A stretch of DNA of 64,000 bases from Bacteroidales bacterium (GTDB lineage Bacteria; Bacteroidota; Bacteroidia; Bacteroidales; Lentimicrobiaceae). Numbering within the stretch: the first letter of the stretch is position 1; each line of letters begins with the position of its first letter. Position numbers and translations under genes: made by a program. Location of the stretch: positions 1 through 64,000 of the forward strand of contig JADJEQ010000008.1 in assembly GCA_016709025.1 (NCBI GenBank), given 5' to 3'. The notes under the pieces were generated by a model, which saw only the letters and a program-made list of their open reading frames with translations, did not search any database and was not told the origin of the DNA. Positions 42,926-51,515 of this stretch are shown here, one piece after another.

Positions 42926-44866
42926 ATGAAAATAAAGAAGTTGTGTTTTATTGTACTAATAATCGCATTTTCCACCGGAATCATTGCACAGACCCGACCG
43001 GCTGACAGCCTGAAATCGCTGTTAAAAACGGCGAAAAACGATACCCTGAAAGTTAACACCCTGATTGCTCTTTCCGGCAACCTTGTCCGGGCCGATGCAA
43101 AGGAAGCACTGTTATACGCCAATCAGGCGAAAGAGTTAGCCGATAAACTTGGATTTGAAAAAGGTAAGGCCTATGCCCTGAAAAGCATAGGAATGGGTTA
43201 TTATTTTCAGGGAAACTACATAGAAACACTGCTCTATTGGCAGCAATCCCTAGAAACATTCCAGTTGATCGGAGATAAACTTGGTATAGCAAATATGCTG
43301 AATAACCTGGGAGCCATTAACTTTAATGAGGGTGATGATGAAAAGGCCATTCAATATTATCTTGAATCACTTAAGGTATCTGAGGAGATTGGTGATAAAC
43401 TCAGGATTGCCACCGCCCTGGTAAACATTGGTGCCGTTTATTTCAATAAAAATGCCACCCACGACAGGGCTCTGGAGTTTTACCTGAAAGCGCTGCCTCT
43501 TAGCGAAGAACTGGGTGATCATGATGCAATCGGAACTTCTGCAGTTAATATGGGTGAAATCTATCTGGCCAGGGGTGATGACAAGTCTGCACTTTTCTAT
43601 TTTGAAAAAGCATTGGATGCTTATAAGAAATCGGAGAACGGTAATGTGCCCTATGCCTTGAATAATATCGGAAAAGTATATGCGAAAAGGAAGGATTATC
43701 AGAAAGCCATCGAATATCAGCAGGAAGCTTTTGTATTAGCAACGAAACTGAATGCCAAACTTGAAATGTCACAAACACTGCTTGGGCTGGCCGAAACCTA
43801 CAATCAACAAGGTGACTTCAGGTCTTCAATTTCAAGCTATCACAGTGCTAAGGAAATTGCAAGAGAAATTGGTGCCAATTATGAACTTAAATTTGCCTAT
43901 GAAGGCCTTGCCGGTTTGTATCAGAAGGTGTCAGATTTTAAAAATGCCTATAAATACCAAACGCTTTATTCTGGTATTAAGGATACGCTTTACAATTCAG
44001 AGATGGATAAAAGACTTCAATCTCTGACCTTAAGTTTTGACCTCGAGAAAAAACAGGGTGAAGTCGATTTGTTAACGAAAGATAAGGCTCTTCAGGAGCT
44101 AGATATCCAGCGGCAAAAAGCCATCCGCAATGCAACAAGTATAACAGGGGTCCTTTTACTTCTGCTTGCAATCGGACTATTTAACCGATACCGTTATGTA
44201 CGTAAGACAAAGAAAATAATTGAAGATGAAAAAGAAAGGTCAGAAAAATTACTTCTGAATATTCTGCCTTACGAAACCGCGGAGGAATTGAAAGAGAAGG
44301 GGTCAGCCACGCCCAAACAATACGAAATGGTATCCGTTCTTTTTACTGATTTTAAAGGGTTTACCAATATCGCAGAGAAATTAACCCCTGAACAACTGGT
44401 GGCAGAGTTGAACAAATGCTTTCTTGAGTTTGACCATATTATCGACAGGCATAACCTTGAAAAGATTAAAACCATCGGGGATGCCTATATGTGTGCTGGT
44501 GGTATTCCTGTAGCAAATACAACCAATCCGGTTGATGTGGTTAAGGCAGGAATTGAAATCAAAGCATTCATGGACCGTCTGAAGGCAGAACGTGAGGCCA
44601 ATGGGCAGGATTACTGGGAGTTGAGAATCGGCATTCATACCGGTAAAGTAATTGCCGGGGTTGTCGGGAAGAATAAATTTGCCTACGATATCTGGGGTGA
44701 TGCAGTAAATACCGCCAGCAGGATGGAGTCGAGCGGAGAACCCGGTAAAGTCAATATTTCAGGTGATACCTACGAATTGGTTAAAGATCAGTTCAACTGC
44801 ACTTACCGTGGAAAAGTCAAGGCTAAAAATAAAGGCGACATCGATATGTATTTTGTAGAATGCTGA
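42926..44866 (+). CDS. TPR-containing transmembrane adenylate cyclase (class III)
   Basis: The 646-residue protein has a signal peptide ending GIIAQ (about residue 22), then six or more TPR repeats (about 35-380, for example IANMLNNLGAINFNEGDDEK) outside the cytoplasm. One membrane helix (about 397-414, SITGVLLLLLAIGLFNRYR) leads to a coiled linker and the class III catalytic domain (about 460-640). The metal Asp is in VLFTDFKGFT; base-specifying Lys is in EKIKTIGDAYM and Asp in FAYDIWGDAVNTASRM, both of the adenylate type. The transition-state Asn and Arg are in NTASRM. It should make cAMP in response to a periplasmic ligand. It is monocistronic. Confidence 0.92.
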   Translation: MKIKKLCFIVLIIAFSTGIIAQTRPADSLKSLLKTAKNDTLKVNTLIALSGNLVRADAKEALLYANQAKELADKLGFEKGKAYALKSIGMGYYFQGNYIETLLYWQQSLETFQLIGDKLGIANMLNNLGAINFNEGDDEKAIQYYLESLKVSEEIGDKLRIATALVNIGAVYFNKNATHDRALEFYLKALPLSEELGDHDAIGTSAVNMGEIYLARGDDKSALFYFEKALDAYKKSENGNVPYALNNIGKVYAKRKDYQKAIEYQQEAFVLATKLNAKLEMSQTLLGLAETYNQQGDFRSSISSYHSAKEIAREIGANYELKFAYEGLAGLYQKVSDFKNAYKYQTLYSGIKDTLYNSEMDKRLQSLTLSFDLEKKQGEVDLLTKDKALQELDIQRQKAIRNATSITGVLLLLLAIGLFNRYRYVRKTKKIIEDEKERSEKLLLNILPYETAEELKEKGSATPKQYEMVSVLFTDFKGFTNIAEKLTPEQLVAELNKCFLEFDHIIDRHNLEKIKTIGDAYMCAGGIPVANTTNPVDVVKAGIEIKAFMDRLKAEREANGQDYWELRIGIHTGKVIAGVVGKNKFAYDIWGDAVNTASRMESSGEPGKVNISGDTYELVKDQFNCTYRGKVKAKNKGDIDMYFVEC

Positions 44867-45297
44867 TTTCTGGACAAGCAAGTAATGAAGGGCTTATAAA
44901 TCGGTTAAATTTCATTTTTAAATGTAGGGACACGACATGTCGTGTCCCTACATTTAAAAATATCGAAGCCCTGTATTCTTCGCCGAGAAGGGACGAGGGA
45001 CGCAAAATAGGGACCAGGGACGTAGCCTTAGAAATTCTACCATGCTCCATGCTATTTATCTCCTTGTCCCCTCTCCTTGTCTCCTTGTCTGCCAATTCGA
45101 AGACGAAATTTCCAGGCTAAGTCCTTGCCCTGAGCCCTGAGCCCTGAGCGAAGCCGTCGAGGAGGAGGAGAGGGGAAGGGGGGGCGAAGGACGCAAAAGA
45201 GGGACGAGGGCCTCCTCCATTCTCCTTGTCCCCTTGTGCCTTCCGGCGACAGGGGGGCCGGGTCGCCATTTTTCTGACTCATGCCCTGCGCCCTGCG
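44867..45297. other. Repeat-rich gap between convergent cyclase and purE genes
   Basis: It holds a perfect 48-bp palindrome (44914-44961), GGGACGA words (about 44990-45020 and 45190-45210), CTCCTTGTCC words (about 45056-45090) and CCCTGAG/CCCTGCG words (about 45126-45150 and 45284-45297). No coding character was seen. Confidence 0.7.
44914..44961. repeat. Perfect 48-bp palindrome
   Basis: The arms are 24 bases each with no spacer. The left arm contains AAATGTAGGGACACGACA and the right arm its exact complement TGTCGTGTCCCTACATTT. The core TGTAGGGACACGACATGTCG is of a kind seen as dispersed repeats in many bacteria. It lies between convergent genes, so it could also act as a bidirectional hairpin, although no T tract follows. 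Confidence 0.9.
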
Positions 45298-45370
45298 CTA
45301 TACCTTGAATTCGTACTTTACCGCACTCAATTCTTCGTTTGCTTTAACGATTTTGGTTTTCAGCTCTTCT
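45298..45370 (-). pseudogene. purE: Out-of-frame 3' tail of purE
   Basis: In the second frame this stretch encodes the C-terminal helix normally found in PurE and ends in TAG. It is joined to the main frame by one extra base in the homopolymer at 45386-45391. Confidence 0.75.
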
Positions 45371-45802
45371 TTAAAGGAAGTTAAGTTTTTTATAGAGTTC
45401 TTCATCTCCTGTTGCCAGCATCTGAACAGCAAGAATCCCTGCATTTCTGGCTCCATTTATAGCTACCGTAGCTACCGGAATTCCGGGAGGCATCTGAACC
45501 ATGGCAAGGAGTGAGTCCATTCCTTCAAGCGAAGCTTTTATGGGTACACCAATTACCGGAACTGAGGTCATAGCAGCTATTACACCTGCAAGATGAGCCG
45601 CCATGCCAGCCCCTGCAATGATTACTCTGATACCCCGCTGATAGGCCGACTTGCTGAATGCCTCAACTTCGTCAGGTGTTCGGTGTGCAGATAGTGCGTT
45701 GATTTCAAAAGGGATTTTAAAGTCATTCAGAATTTCTGCGGCTTCTTTCATAACCGGAAGATCCGATGTGCTTCCCATTATTATACTTACGTAGGGTTTC
45801 AT
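45371..45802 (-). CDS. purE: 5-(carboxyamino)imidazole ribonucleotide mutase, 3' end frameshifted
   Basis: The start at MKPYVSIIMGSTSDLPVM is chosen because PurE starts this way. Signatures are MGSTSDL, SAHRTPDEVEAF, IAGAGMAAHLAGVIAAMTS and GVPIKASLEGMDSLLAMVQM. It converts N5-CAIR to CAIR in purine synthesis. The open frame ends at 45371 after ELYKKLNFL, but a one-base shift at the T run 45386-45391 continues to a TAG at 45298-45300 and yields a normal PurE tail (TSFKEELKTKIVKANEELSA). The full length would be about 167 residues, usual for PurE. The tail is not needed for catalysis, so the truncated product may still work. It is divergent from hpt, 141 bp away. Confidence 0.92.
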   Translation of the reverse strand: MKPYVSIIMGSTSDLPVMKEAAEILNDFKIPFEINALSAHRTPDEVEAFSKSAYQRGIRVIIAGAGMAAHLAGVIAAMTSVPVIGVPIKASLEGMDSLLAMVQMPPGIPVATVAINGARNAGILAVQMLATGDEELYKKLNFL

Positions 45803-45894
45803 AGATTCAATTTTTATGCAAAATAAACAAAAACATCCGGCTATTGTTAGGATTTTTTTTACGATATCAGGGTTTAATCCATATTTTTTTAAAT

Positions 45895-45924
45895 TTTGCA
45901 TTAAAGGGAATTGTCGTATTTTTG
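45895..45924 (+). promoter_or_regulatory. Full Bacteroidota promoter of hpt
   Basis: TTTG at 45895-45898 and TATTTTTG at 45917-45924, separated by 18 bases, match the complete TTTG-N17-20-TAnnTTTG consensus. The hpt ATG follows 20 bases later. Confidence 0.75.
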
Positions 45925-45943
45925 AAGTTCTAAAAACAACGGA

Positions 45944-46483
45944 ATGAAAGATAAAATCAAGGTTAAAGACAAGGAATTCAGTGTTTTTATCAATGCTGCT
46001 GAAATTGATAAAGCCGTTACCAGGGTAGCCGATTCCATTAATCATGACCTTAAAGGGAAAGTTCCCTTGTTTCTGGTAGTATTGAACGGGGCATTTATGT
46101 TCGCTTCCGATCTGATGAAGAAAATTAAAATTGAAAACAACATTTCATTCGTCAAACTTTCTTCCTATACAGGAACACGCAGCACCCAGGTAATCAATGA
46201 GTTGATAGGAATTAATGAAATTGTAAAAGGACGTACAGTTATCATTGTTGAGGATATAATTGATACAGGATTTACCATGCGCCGCATGCTCGATATATTG
46301 CACCAGCAGGAAGCCGCAGATGTAAGGATTGCGACACTGGTGTATAAGCCGGACGCATTTCAGTCGGACTATAAAATTGATTACATCGGTCTGGAAATTC
46401 CCAATGACTTTATTGTAGGCTATGGCCTGGATTATGACGGCTTCGCCCGCAATCTGCCGGATATTTATAAAATTGTTGAATAA
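45944..46483 (+). CDS. hpt: Hypoxanthine phosphoribosyltransferase
   Basis: The 179-residue enzyme has the PRPP motif VIIVEDIIDTGFTM (about 98-111) with the paired acidic residues, the flexible loop SYTGTRST, and IDYIGLEIPNDFIVGYGLDY, all typical of HPRT. It salvages hypoxanthine (and guanine) to nucleotides. The adenylate kinase gene starts 52 bp later, so salvage and nucleotide phosphorylation are likely co-transcribed. Confidence 0.96.
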   Translation: MKDKIKVKDKEFSVFINAAEIDKAVTRVADSINHDLKGKVPLFLVVLNGAFMFASDLMKKIKIENNISFVKLSSYTGTRSTQVINELIGINEIVKGRTVIIVEDIIDTGFTMRRMLDILHQQEAADVRIATLVYKPDAFQSDYKIDYIGLEIPNDFIVGYGLDYDGFARNLPDIYKIVE

Positions 46484-46535
46484 AAGCAGGGAGTAATTTT
46501 TCATTCAGGAATTCATTTAATTCTAACATACATTT

Positions 46536-47705
46536 ATGCTCAATATTGCACTATTTGGCCCTCCGGGAGCAGGTAAAGGGACCCAGTCTGCTTTGCTGGT
46601 AGAAAGATATAAACTGGCTTATATAGCAACAGGAGACCTGCTTCGCCATGAGATATCCGAAGGTTCGGATCTTGGTAAAAAGGCAAGAGAAATTATTGAC
46701 CGGGGTGAATTGGTATCCGATGAATTGGTGGTTCAGCTTATTGAGAAGCGCATCACCATGAGTGCCGGCATCAACGGTATTCTGTTCGACGGATTTCCAC
46801 GTACACTCGTACAGGCATATATACTTGAGGGTTTGCTCCTCAAACTGAATACCTCACTTGCCTGCATGCTCAGTCTGGAAGTCCCCCGTGAAGAGCTGAT
46901 TACCCGTCTTCTTGAACGTGGAAAATCGTCCGGCCGCTCCGATGATACTGCAGAAGTAATAGAGCACAGGCTTGAAGAATACCTGAATAAAACGATGCCG
47001 GTTGCCGAGTTTTATAAATTTCGCGATAAGTATATTCCCATCAACGGGGTAGGACAAATCGAAGAGGTATTCAACCGCCTTTCTGAATCAATCGACAAAA
47101 CACTGCAGAATGTTTGGTTCAACCTGGTTTTAACCGGTGCCCCCGGATCGGGAAAGGGAACTCAGGGACGGTTGTTGGCCAAGGAATACAATCTTTACTA
47201 CATTTCAACAGGATCTTTGCTTCGCCGTGAGATCAAAGCCGGGTCGGAAATAGGGATGAAAGCAAAAGATCAGATGATAAACGGTGAACTTGTGCCCGAT
47301 GAAATTGTAATTCAACTTATAGAGCAGGAAATAAAACAGCATAAGAATTTCCGGGGATTTGTGTTTAAAGGATTTCCCAGAACCATTGTTCAGGCTTATA
47401 TACTTGATGGGTTGCTGCGAAGGCTCGATTCGTCAGTTTCTTATTGTATTGAATTGAATACCTCAACGTTGGAATCAGTCAAACGGCTTAGCGCCAGGGC
47501 TAAAACACCGCAGGCAAGGGCTTATGACATGAATACCGATGTGATCATTCACCGTCTGGAAGAGTATCAGGAAAAAACCCTGCCCGTGGCAGAATTCTAT
47601 GGTAAACAGCAGAAATTTGCCACGATTGAGGCCCTCGGACCCGAAGAAAGTGTTTTTCACAGACTTTGTACGAAAGTAGAAGAAGCGATGCGCATTTTAC
47701 GCTAG
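46536..47705 (+). CDS. adk: Tandem-fused adenylate kinase (two ADK domains)
   Basis: The 389-residue product is twice the usual Bacteroidota size and consists of two adenylate kinase copies. Domain 1 (about 1-190) is complete: GPPGAGKGT (8-16), FDGFPRT (84-90) and LID region RLLERGKSSGRSDD (124-137). Domain 2 (about 195-389) keeps GAPGSGKGT (201-209) and GFPRT, but the conserved Asp before GFPR is Lys278 and the LID reads RAKTPQARAYD. Domain 2 is therefore probably weakened or specialised. Both share the pattern LVQAYILEGLL/IVQAYILDGLL, so one arose from the other by duplication. The first half alone can supply ADP from AMP and ATP. A terminator follows at 47832-47857. Confidence 0.93.
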   Translation: MLNIALFGPPGAGKGTQSALLVERYKLAYIATGDLLRHEISEGSDLGKKAREIIDRGELVSDELVVQLIEKRITMSAGINGILFDGFPRTLVQAYILEGLLLKLNTSLACMLSLEVPREELITRLLERGKSSGRSDDTAEVIEHRLEEYLNKTMPVAEFYKFRDKYIPINGVGQIEEVFNRLSESIDKTLQNVWFNLVLTGAPGSGKGTQGRLLAKEYNLYYISTGSLLRREIKAGSEIGMKAKDQMINGELVPDEIVIQLIEQEIKQHKNFRGFVFKGFPRTIVQAYILDGLLRRLDSSVSYCIELNTSTLESVKRLSARAKTPQARAYDMNTDVIIHRLEEYQEKTLPVAEFYGKQQKFATIEALGPEESVFHRLCTKVEEAMRILR

Positions 47706-47831
47706 TGTATAGTCAAGTTTAAAATGGCGCATTGAATGAAATGAAAGTTTCGTCATTTAATTGGATTTCTACTTTTAACTTTAGACTTTTAACTTTTGAC
47801 TTGACACCAGGAATACTACCCCGCCAATTAT

Positions 47832-47857
47832 AACAGCCGGCTTGTCCGGCTGTTTTT
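47832..47857 (+). terminator. Terminator after adk, next to the obgE promoter
   Basis: AACAGCCGG (47832-47840) pairs perfectly with CCGGCTGTT, followed by TTT. The obgE -7 box starts three bases after it. Confidence 0.8.
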
Positions 47858-47859
47858 CG

Positions 47860-47867
47860 TATATTTG
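47860..47867 (+). promoter_or_regulatory. -7 promoter motif for obgE
   Basis: TATATTTG matches TAnnTTTG, 29 bp before the ATG. Any -33 region falls inside the terminator hairpin. Confidence 0.5.
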
Positions 47868-47896
47868 CGGGTCCTTAAGCACTTAATTTCCCCGCT

Positions 47897-48886
47897 ATGT
47901 CGTCGTCAAACTTTGTAGATTATGTTAAACTAAACCTTCGCTCAGGCAAAGGTGGAGCTGGTTCTACCCATCTTCTCCGTACGCGTGGAAATGCAAAGGG
48001 TGGACCCGATGGTGGTGATGGCGGAAGGGGAGGGCATATAATTCTCAGAGCCAATGCACAACTATGGACGCTGCTTCATCTGAAATATACAAAGCATCTG
48101 AAAGCCGAGGATGGTGTAGGTGGAGGGAATAACCGGAGAACCGGAGCTACAGGGAAAGATGTATATATTGAAGTTCCCCTGGGAACCATTGTCAAGGATC
48201 CTGAAACCATGGAACAGGAAGCCGAGGTTACCACCGATGGCGAAACTGTAATTATTCTTCCTGGCGGAAGGGGAGGCCTGGGTAACGATCATTTTAAATC
48301 GGCAACTTTTCAGACTCCGCGATTTGCCCAGCCCGGTGAACCCGGACTCGAGACCTGGAAGATACTTGAATTGAAGATACTGGCCGACGTTGGCCTGGTA
48401 GGGTTCCCGAATGCCGGTAAATCAACCCTTTTATCGGTGGTTTCTGCCGCAAAGCCCGAAATTGCCGATTATCCTTTTACTACACTCAGACCCAATCTCG
48501 GCATTGTGGCTTACCGCGATGACCTTTCTTTTGTAATGGCCGATATTCCCGGAATCATTGAAGGCGCTTCGGAAGGCCGCGGTCTCGGACTTCGCTTCCT
48601 CCGCCACATCGAACGGAATTCAGCCCTTTTATTTATGATTCCGGCTACTTCACCTAACATCCGGAAAGAATACGACATACTGCTCAACGAACTTGAACAG
48701 TTTAATCCTGAGTTGCTTGATAAGCAAAAGGTTTTGGCCATCACAAAGTGTGATCTGCTTGACGAGGATGGGTTAAAGAAGCTTAAAAAGCGCAAAATGC
48801 CTCAATTACCGTTGGTCTTTATTTCTGCCCTTACCGGTTCTGGCATTCCTCAATTGAAGGATGAAATCTGGAAAGCCCTGCACTGA
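47897..48886 (+). CDS. obgE: GTPase Obg/CgtA
   Basis: The 329-residue protein has an Obg glycine-rich N-terminal domain (about 1-158, for example LRSGKGGAGSTHLLRTRGNA and KGGPDGGDGGRGGH), followed by the G domain: G1 GFPNAGKST, G2/G3 TTLRPNLGI and ADIPGIIEGA, and G4 TKCDL. Obg binds the 50S ribosomal subunit and links growth with ribosome assembly and stress. The C-terminal OCT domain is missing, which is normal for this group. PAP2 follows 22 bp downstream. Confidence 0.97.
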   Translation: MSSSNFVDYVKLNLRSGKGGAGSTHLLRTRGNAKGGPDGGDGGRGGHIILRANAQLWTLLHLKYTKHLKAEDGVGGGNNRRTGATGKDVYIEVPLGTIVKDPETMEQEAEVTTDGETVIILPGGRGGLGNDHFKSATFQTPRFAQPGEPGLETWKILELKILADVGLVGFPNAGKSTLLSVVSAAKPEIADYPFTTLRPNLGIVAYRDDLSFVMADIPGIIEGASEGRGLGLRFLRHIERNSALLFMIPATSPNIRKEYDILLNELEQFNPELLDKQKVLAITKCDLLDEDGLKKLKKRKMPQLPLVFISALTGSGIPQLKDEIWKALH

Positions 48887-48907
48887 TTCTAATTTTCACA
48901 CAATCAT

Positions 48908-49519
48908 ATGATTGATCAGTTAATTAGTTACGACCAGCAGTTCTTCATCTTCCTGAACGGGTTGCATTCACCTCTGTTCGATTTTATTATGTACTGGCTT
49001 AGCAACAAACTGATCTGGATTCCTTTGTATGCCTGGATTTTATTCCGGATGATAAAGGATAACCACTCCAGGGCCTGGCTGGTAATTCTTTTTATTGCAT
49101 TGTTGGTAACACTCACTGATCAGGTATCTGTTCAGCTTTTTAAAAATATCTTTCACCGGTTACGCCCTTGTCATGAGCCTGCACTCGAGGGAATGGTCCG
49201 TATTCTCAACGGACATTGCGGTGGCAATTACGGATTTGTTTCTTCGCACGCATGCAATACAGCAGGAATTGCTGTATTCTCGGGGCTATTGTTAAAAAAC
49301 AGATACAAATGGCTTCTGCCGGTTATGCTCGCATGGTCTGCCCTGATTTCTTACAGCAGAATATACCTCGGTGTGCATTATCCGGGAGATGTACTCGCAG
49401 GGTTCATGGTTGGTGGCACTTTAGGCTTTACGGTTTTCAGACTTTGGAATTTTACAATCGGTAAGCTGATCAAAAGAAACAATCATCCATCAGAAACGAC
49501 CGATTTGGGAAAGTTATGA
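48908..49519 (+). CDS. PAP2-family membrane phosphatase (undecaprenyl-diphosphatase-like)
   Basis: The 203-residue membrane protein has five or six helices and the three PAP2 motifs: KNIFHRLRPC (motif 1), SSHACNT (motif 2, variant of PSGH) and SRIYLGVHYPGDVLAG (motif 3), with the catalytic His in each of the last two. The substrate is probably a lipid pyrophosphate such as undecaprenyl diphosphate. It lies 22 bp after obgE and is likely part of that transcript. Confidence 0.92.
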   Translation: MIDQLISYDQQFFIFLNGLHSPLFDFIMYWLSNKLIWIPLYAWILFRMIKDNHSRAWLVILFIALLVTLTDQVSVQLFKNIFHRLRPCHEPALEGMVRILNGHCGGNYGFVSSHACNTAGIAVFSGLLLKNRYKWLLPVMLAWSALISYSRIYLGVHYPGDVLAGFMVGGTLGFTVFRLWNFTIGKLIKRNNHPSETTDLGKL

Positions 49520-49560
49520 GTTATATCTCAAACACGGAATCTGAATGCCTGCCTGGTGGA

Positions 49561-50025
49561 CTAATAACCAAACGCTTTGGCTTCAATTGATTTCGCAACT
49601 ACTTTCATCACAGCAACATTCTTAACCGCTGGTGAGCTGTAGGTAAAATCATCACGCCTGGTATACTGCTTCATAATTACGTTAAGGATACGTATTTTTT
49701 CATCAAAGTCCTCTACAAACTCAACTTTACCTTTAACCAGCACGCTTTTATATTTCATCCCATAACTACATGCGACCTGTTCCGACTGCAGATACAATTC
49801 ATGAGCCGTGCTGAATGCTATACAGACATCAGGCTTATGAATCAGAATGTCTATTTTCCGGCCAACCGGGGCCGAATGCAGATAGACGGTATTGTTTTCA
49901 AACCCAAAATTAAACGGAAGTGTATAGGGCATATTTTCCTGGTCAACCATTCCTACACTGCATACCTCGCAAGAGGTTATTATTTCCTCAATCGCAGTGG
50001 GTAGAGTTATCATCCTGCTTTTCAT
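49561..50025 (-). CDS. Pyridoxamine 5'-phosphate oxidase-like flavoprotein (Nim-like)
   Basis: The 154-residue size and split-barrel pattern match small FMN/F420-type PPOX proteins related to 5-nitroimidazole resistance (Nim). Motifs are EVCSVGMVDQENMPYTLPFN and YLHSAPVGRKIDILIHKPDV, with a C-terminal stretch VAVMKVVAKSIEAKAFGY. It probably binds a flavin or haem cofactor. No neighbour on the same strand suggests a pathway. Confidence 0.85.
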   Translation of the reverse strand: MKSRMITLPTAIEEIITSCEVCSVGMVDQENMPYTLPFNFGFENNTVYLHSAPVGRKIDILIHKPDVCIAFSTAHELYLQSEQVACSYGMKYKSVLVKGKVEFVEDFDEKIRILNVIMKQYTRRDDFTYSSPAVKNVAVMKVVAKSIEAKAFGY

Positions 50026-50139
50026 AGCCTTGAATTATCAGTTTAAAAAAACAAATTGACCGAAGTCGCAATTTTCAAATGGATTATTTTTTTCGGAATT
50101 TATTTAAAGTCTTCATTTACGGAGGTAACCATAAAGTCA

Positions 50140-50496
50140 TCAGTTATTGGGTCTGACATCTGACGATACCATCGACTCCATGACAGCAGTTATAAAGGAT
50201 AAAATTATGCTGAATAACAGCGCATACCAGAATCCATTTACATAAAATCCTTTGAGCAGGGCAGATGCCATCATAATAATGGATGCATTGATTACGAGTA
50301 AAAAGAGTCCGAAAGTCAGAATGGTTACAGGAATGGTGAAAATGATTAACAACGGTTTTACCAGTGTGTTGAGTAAAGCGATTAATAGTGCGGTTGCCAG
50401 GGCCGTCAGAAACGTGTCAACTGCCACTCCGGGTAATATGTACGATGTCACCAGAATTGCTACCGTTGAAAGGGTTATTCTTGCCAGTAAGTGCAT
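50140..50496 (-). CDS. Four-helix membrane protein (phage holin superfamily IV)
   Basis: The 118-residue protein has four membrane helices with the pattern LARITLSTVAILVTSYILPG, then NTLVKPLLIIFTIPVTILTF and GLFLLVINASIIMMASALL. This is the YvlD/holin-IV type of chromosomal membrane protein; the phage name is historical, and no phage genes are nearby. Its function is unknown. Confidence 0.85.
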   Translation of the reverse strand: MHLLARITLSTVAILVTSYILPGVAVDTFLTALATALLIALLNTLVKPLLIIFTIPVTILTFGLFLLVINASIIMMASALLKGFYVNGFWYALLFSIILSFITAVMESMVSSDVRPNN

Positions 50497-50571
50497 AAAA
50501 TGAATGATATTTCAGTTTCACTTTGGATGGAACTAAATTAGAGAATATTCGGATTCAAGACGATCCATATT

Positions 50572-51498
50572 CTAATAGTCGTAAAAATTCATCGAAAACA
50601 GCAGGCTGCTTACGAAACTGCCATCCCTTTCCAGATAGATGGTTCTTATGCCAGCGCTGATGGGAATACTCAATCCTAAAAGATGAATATCTGAAACCAG
50701 GTCAAGACCAATGGAATTATAAAATGAAGCAGGGTCAGGATCTGATGAGCTCGTCATATCGTAGAAGGCATTCGCCCTGATTCTTTTCATATAAAGCAAT
50801 CCACCAAGGTGAAAATCAGGATAAAGCAGAGGTAACCGGTAACTCATCTTCAGACTCACCAGTTTATTGCCTGTGATAGCTGTGGTGTAGCCCCTGCTGG
50901 TACTGATAATATTGGAAAAATAGTAATCTTCAGGATTTGAAACCTGATAACCGGCATAAAGCAGGAGTGAGTGATTGATGAATAATCCCGGTAGGAAAAT
51001 CTGACCCTGCAACCCGGCAATGTTCCCTGCTTTCAGTTGTCCGAAAGGTGTGTGCCTGAAACGCGCTTCAAAATTGTAGCCGAATCTGGGCCCCAGATCC
51101 CTGGTTGCCTGCCTGCGATACAGATAGCTGTTAAAGCGATAACTCAGACCGGCCAGGTTGCCATTTACAAAATCATCCGGAGTTGAGTTGTCGTGGCTGA
51201 CTTTTGAGAAGTTGTAGCTAACAGCACCTGAAAGCCCTGAATTGTACAATCCCCTGGATGTATTCAGACTCTGCGAGATACTGAGATCCAGGTTGGTCTC
51301 GCTCCAGGTGAAACGTTCAGGAGAAATTCCTTCTCCACCTGTTGTTGATGAAGCCCGCTTGCCCTGGCTGAATGTTGCATTCATCACCGGAAACCAACCC
51401 TTCCAGGCAACATCGGCCTTAAACATGCCGGCCTCTTCCTCCACATTGTAATCGTAGCCGGCTGTTATGAACATAGTACTCAGTAAATTCTGGCTCAT
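50572..51498 (-). CDS. 3' part of a frameshifted TolB/beta-barrel outer-membrane protein gene
   Basis: This 308-residue reading frame begins MSQNLLSTMFITAGYDYNV and has the alternating pattern of a beta barrel to its end (SLLFSMNFYDY, with a terminal aromatic as in outer-membrane barrels). It has no signal peptide of its own. In the same frame, upstream codons read VRPGVSV, which continues the previous gene's product in sense; a one-base shift at the C run 51527-51530 joins the two. The intact protein would be a propeller-plus-barrel protein of about 930 residues, a common Bacteroidota surface protein. Confidence 0.8.
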   Translation of the reverse strand: MSQNLLSTMFITAGYDYNVEEEAGMFKADVAWKGWFPVMNATFSQGKRASSTTGGEGISPERFTWSETNLDLSISQSLNTSRGLYNSGLSGAVSYNFSKVSHDNSTPDDFVNGNLAGLSYRFNSYLYRRQATRDLGPRFGYNFEARFRHTPFGQLKAGNIAGLQGQIFLPGLFINHSLLLYAGYQVSNPEDYYFSNIISTSRGYTTAITGNKLVSLKMSYRLPLLYPDFHLGGLLYMKRIRANAFYDMTSSSDPDPASFYNSIGLDLVSDIHLLGLSIPISAGIRTIYLERDGSFVSSLLFSMNFYDY

Positions 51499-51515
51499 TA
51501 CAGATACTCCCGGCC

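Noticed and set aside
50140..50496. Phage remnant because of the holin-type protein
   Set aside because: This family is common as chromosomal membrane proteins, and no other phage gene is present.
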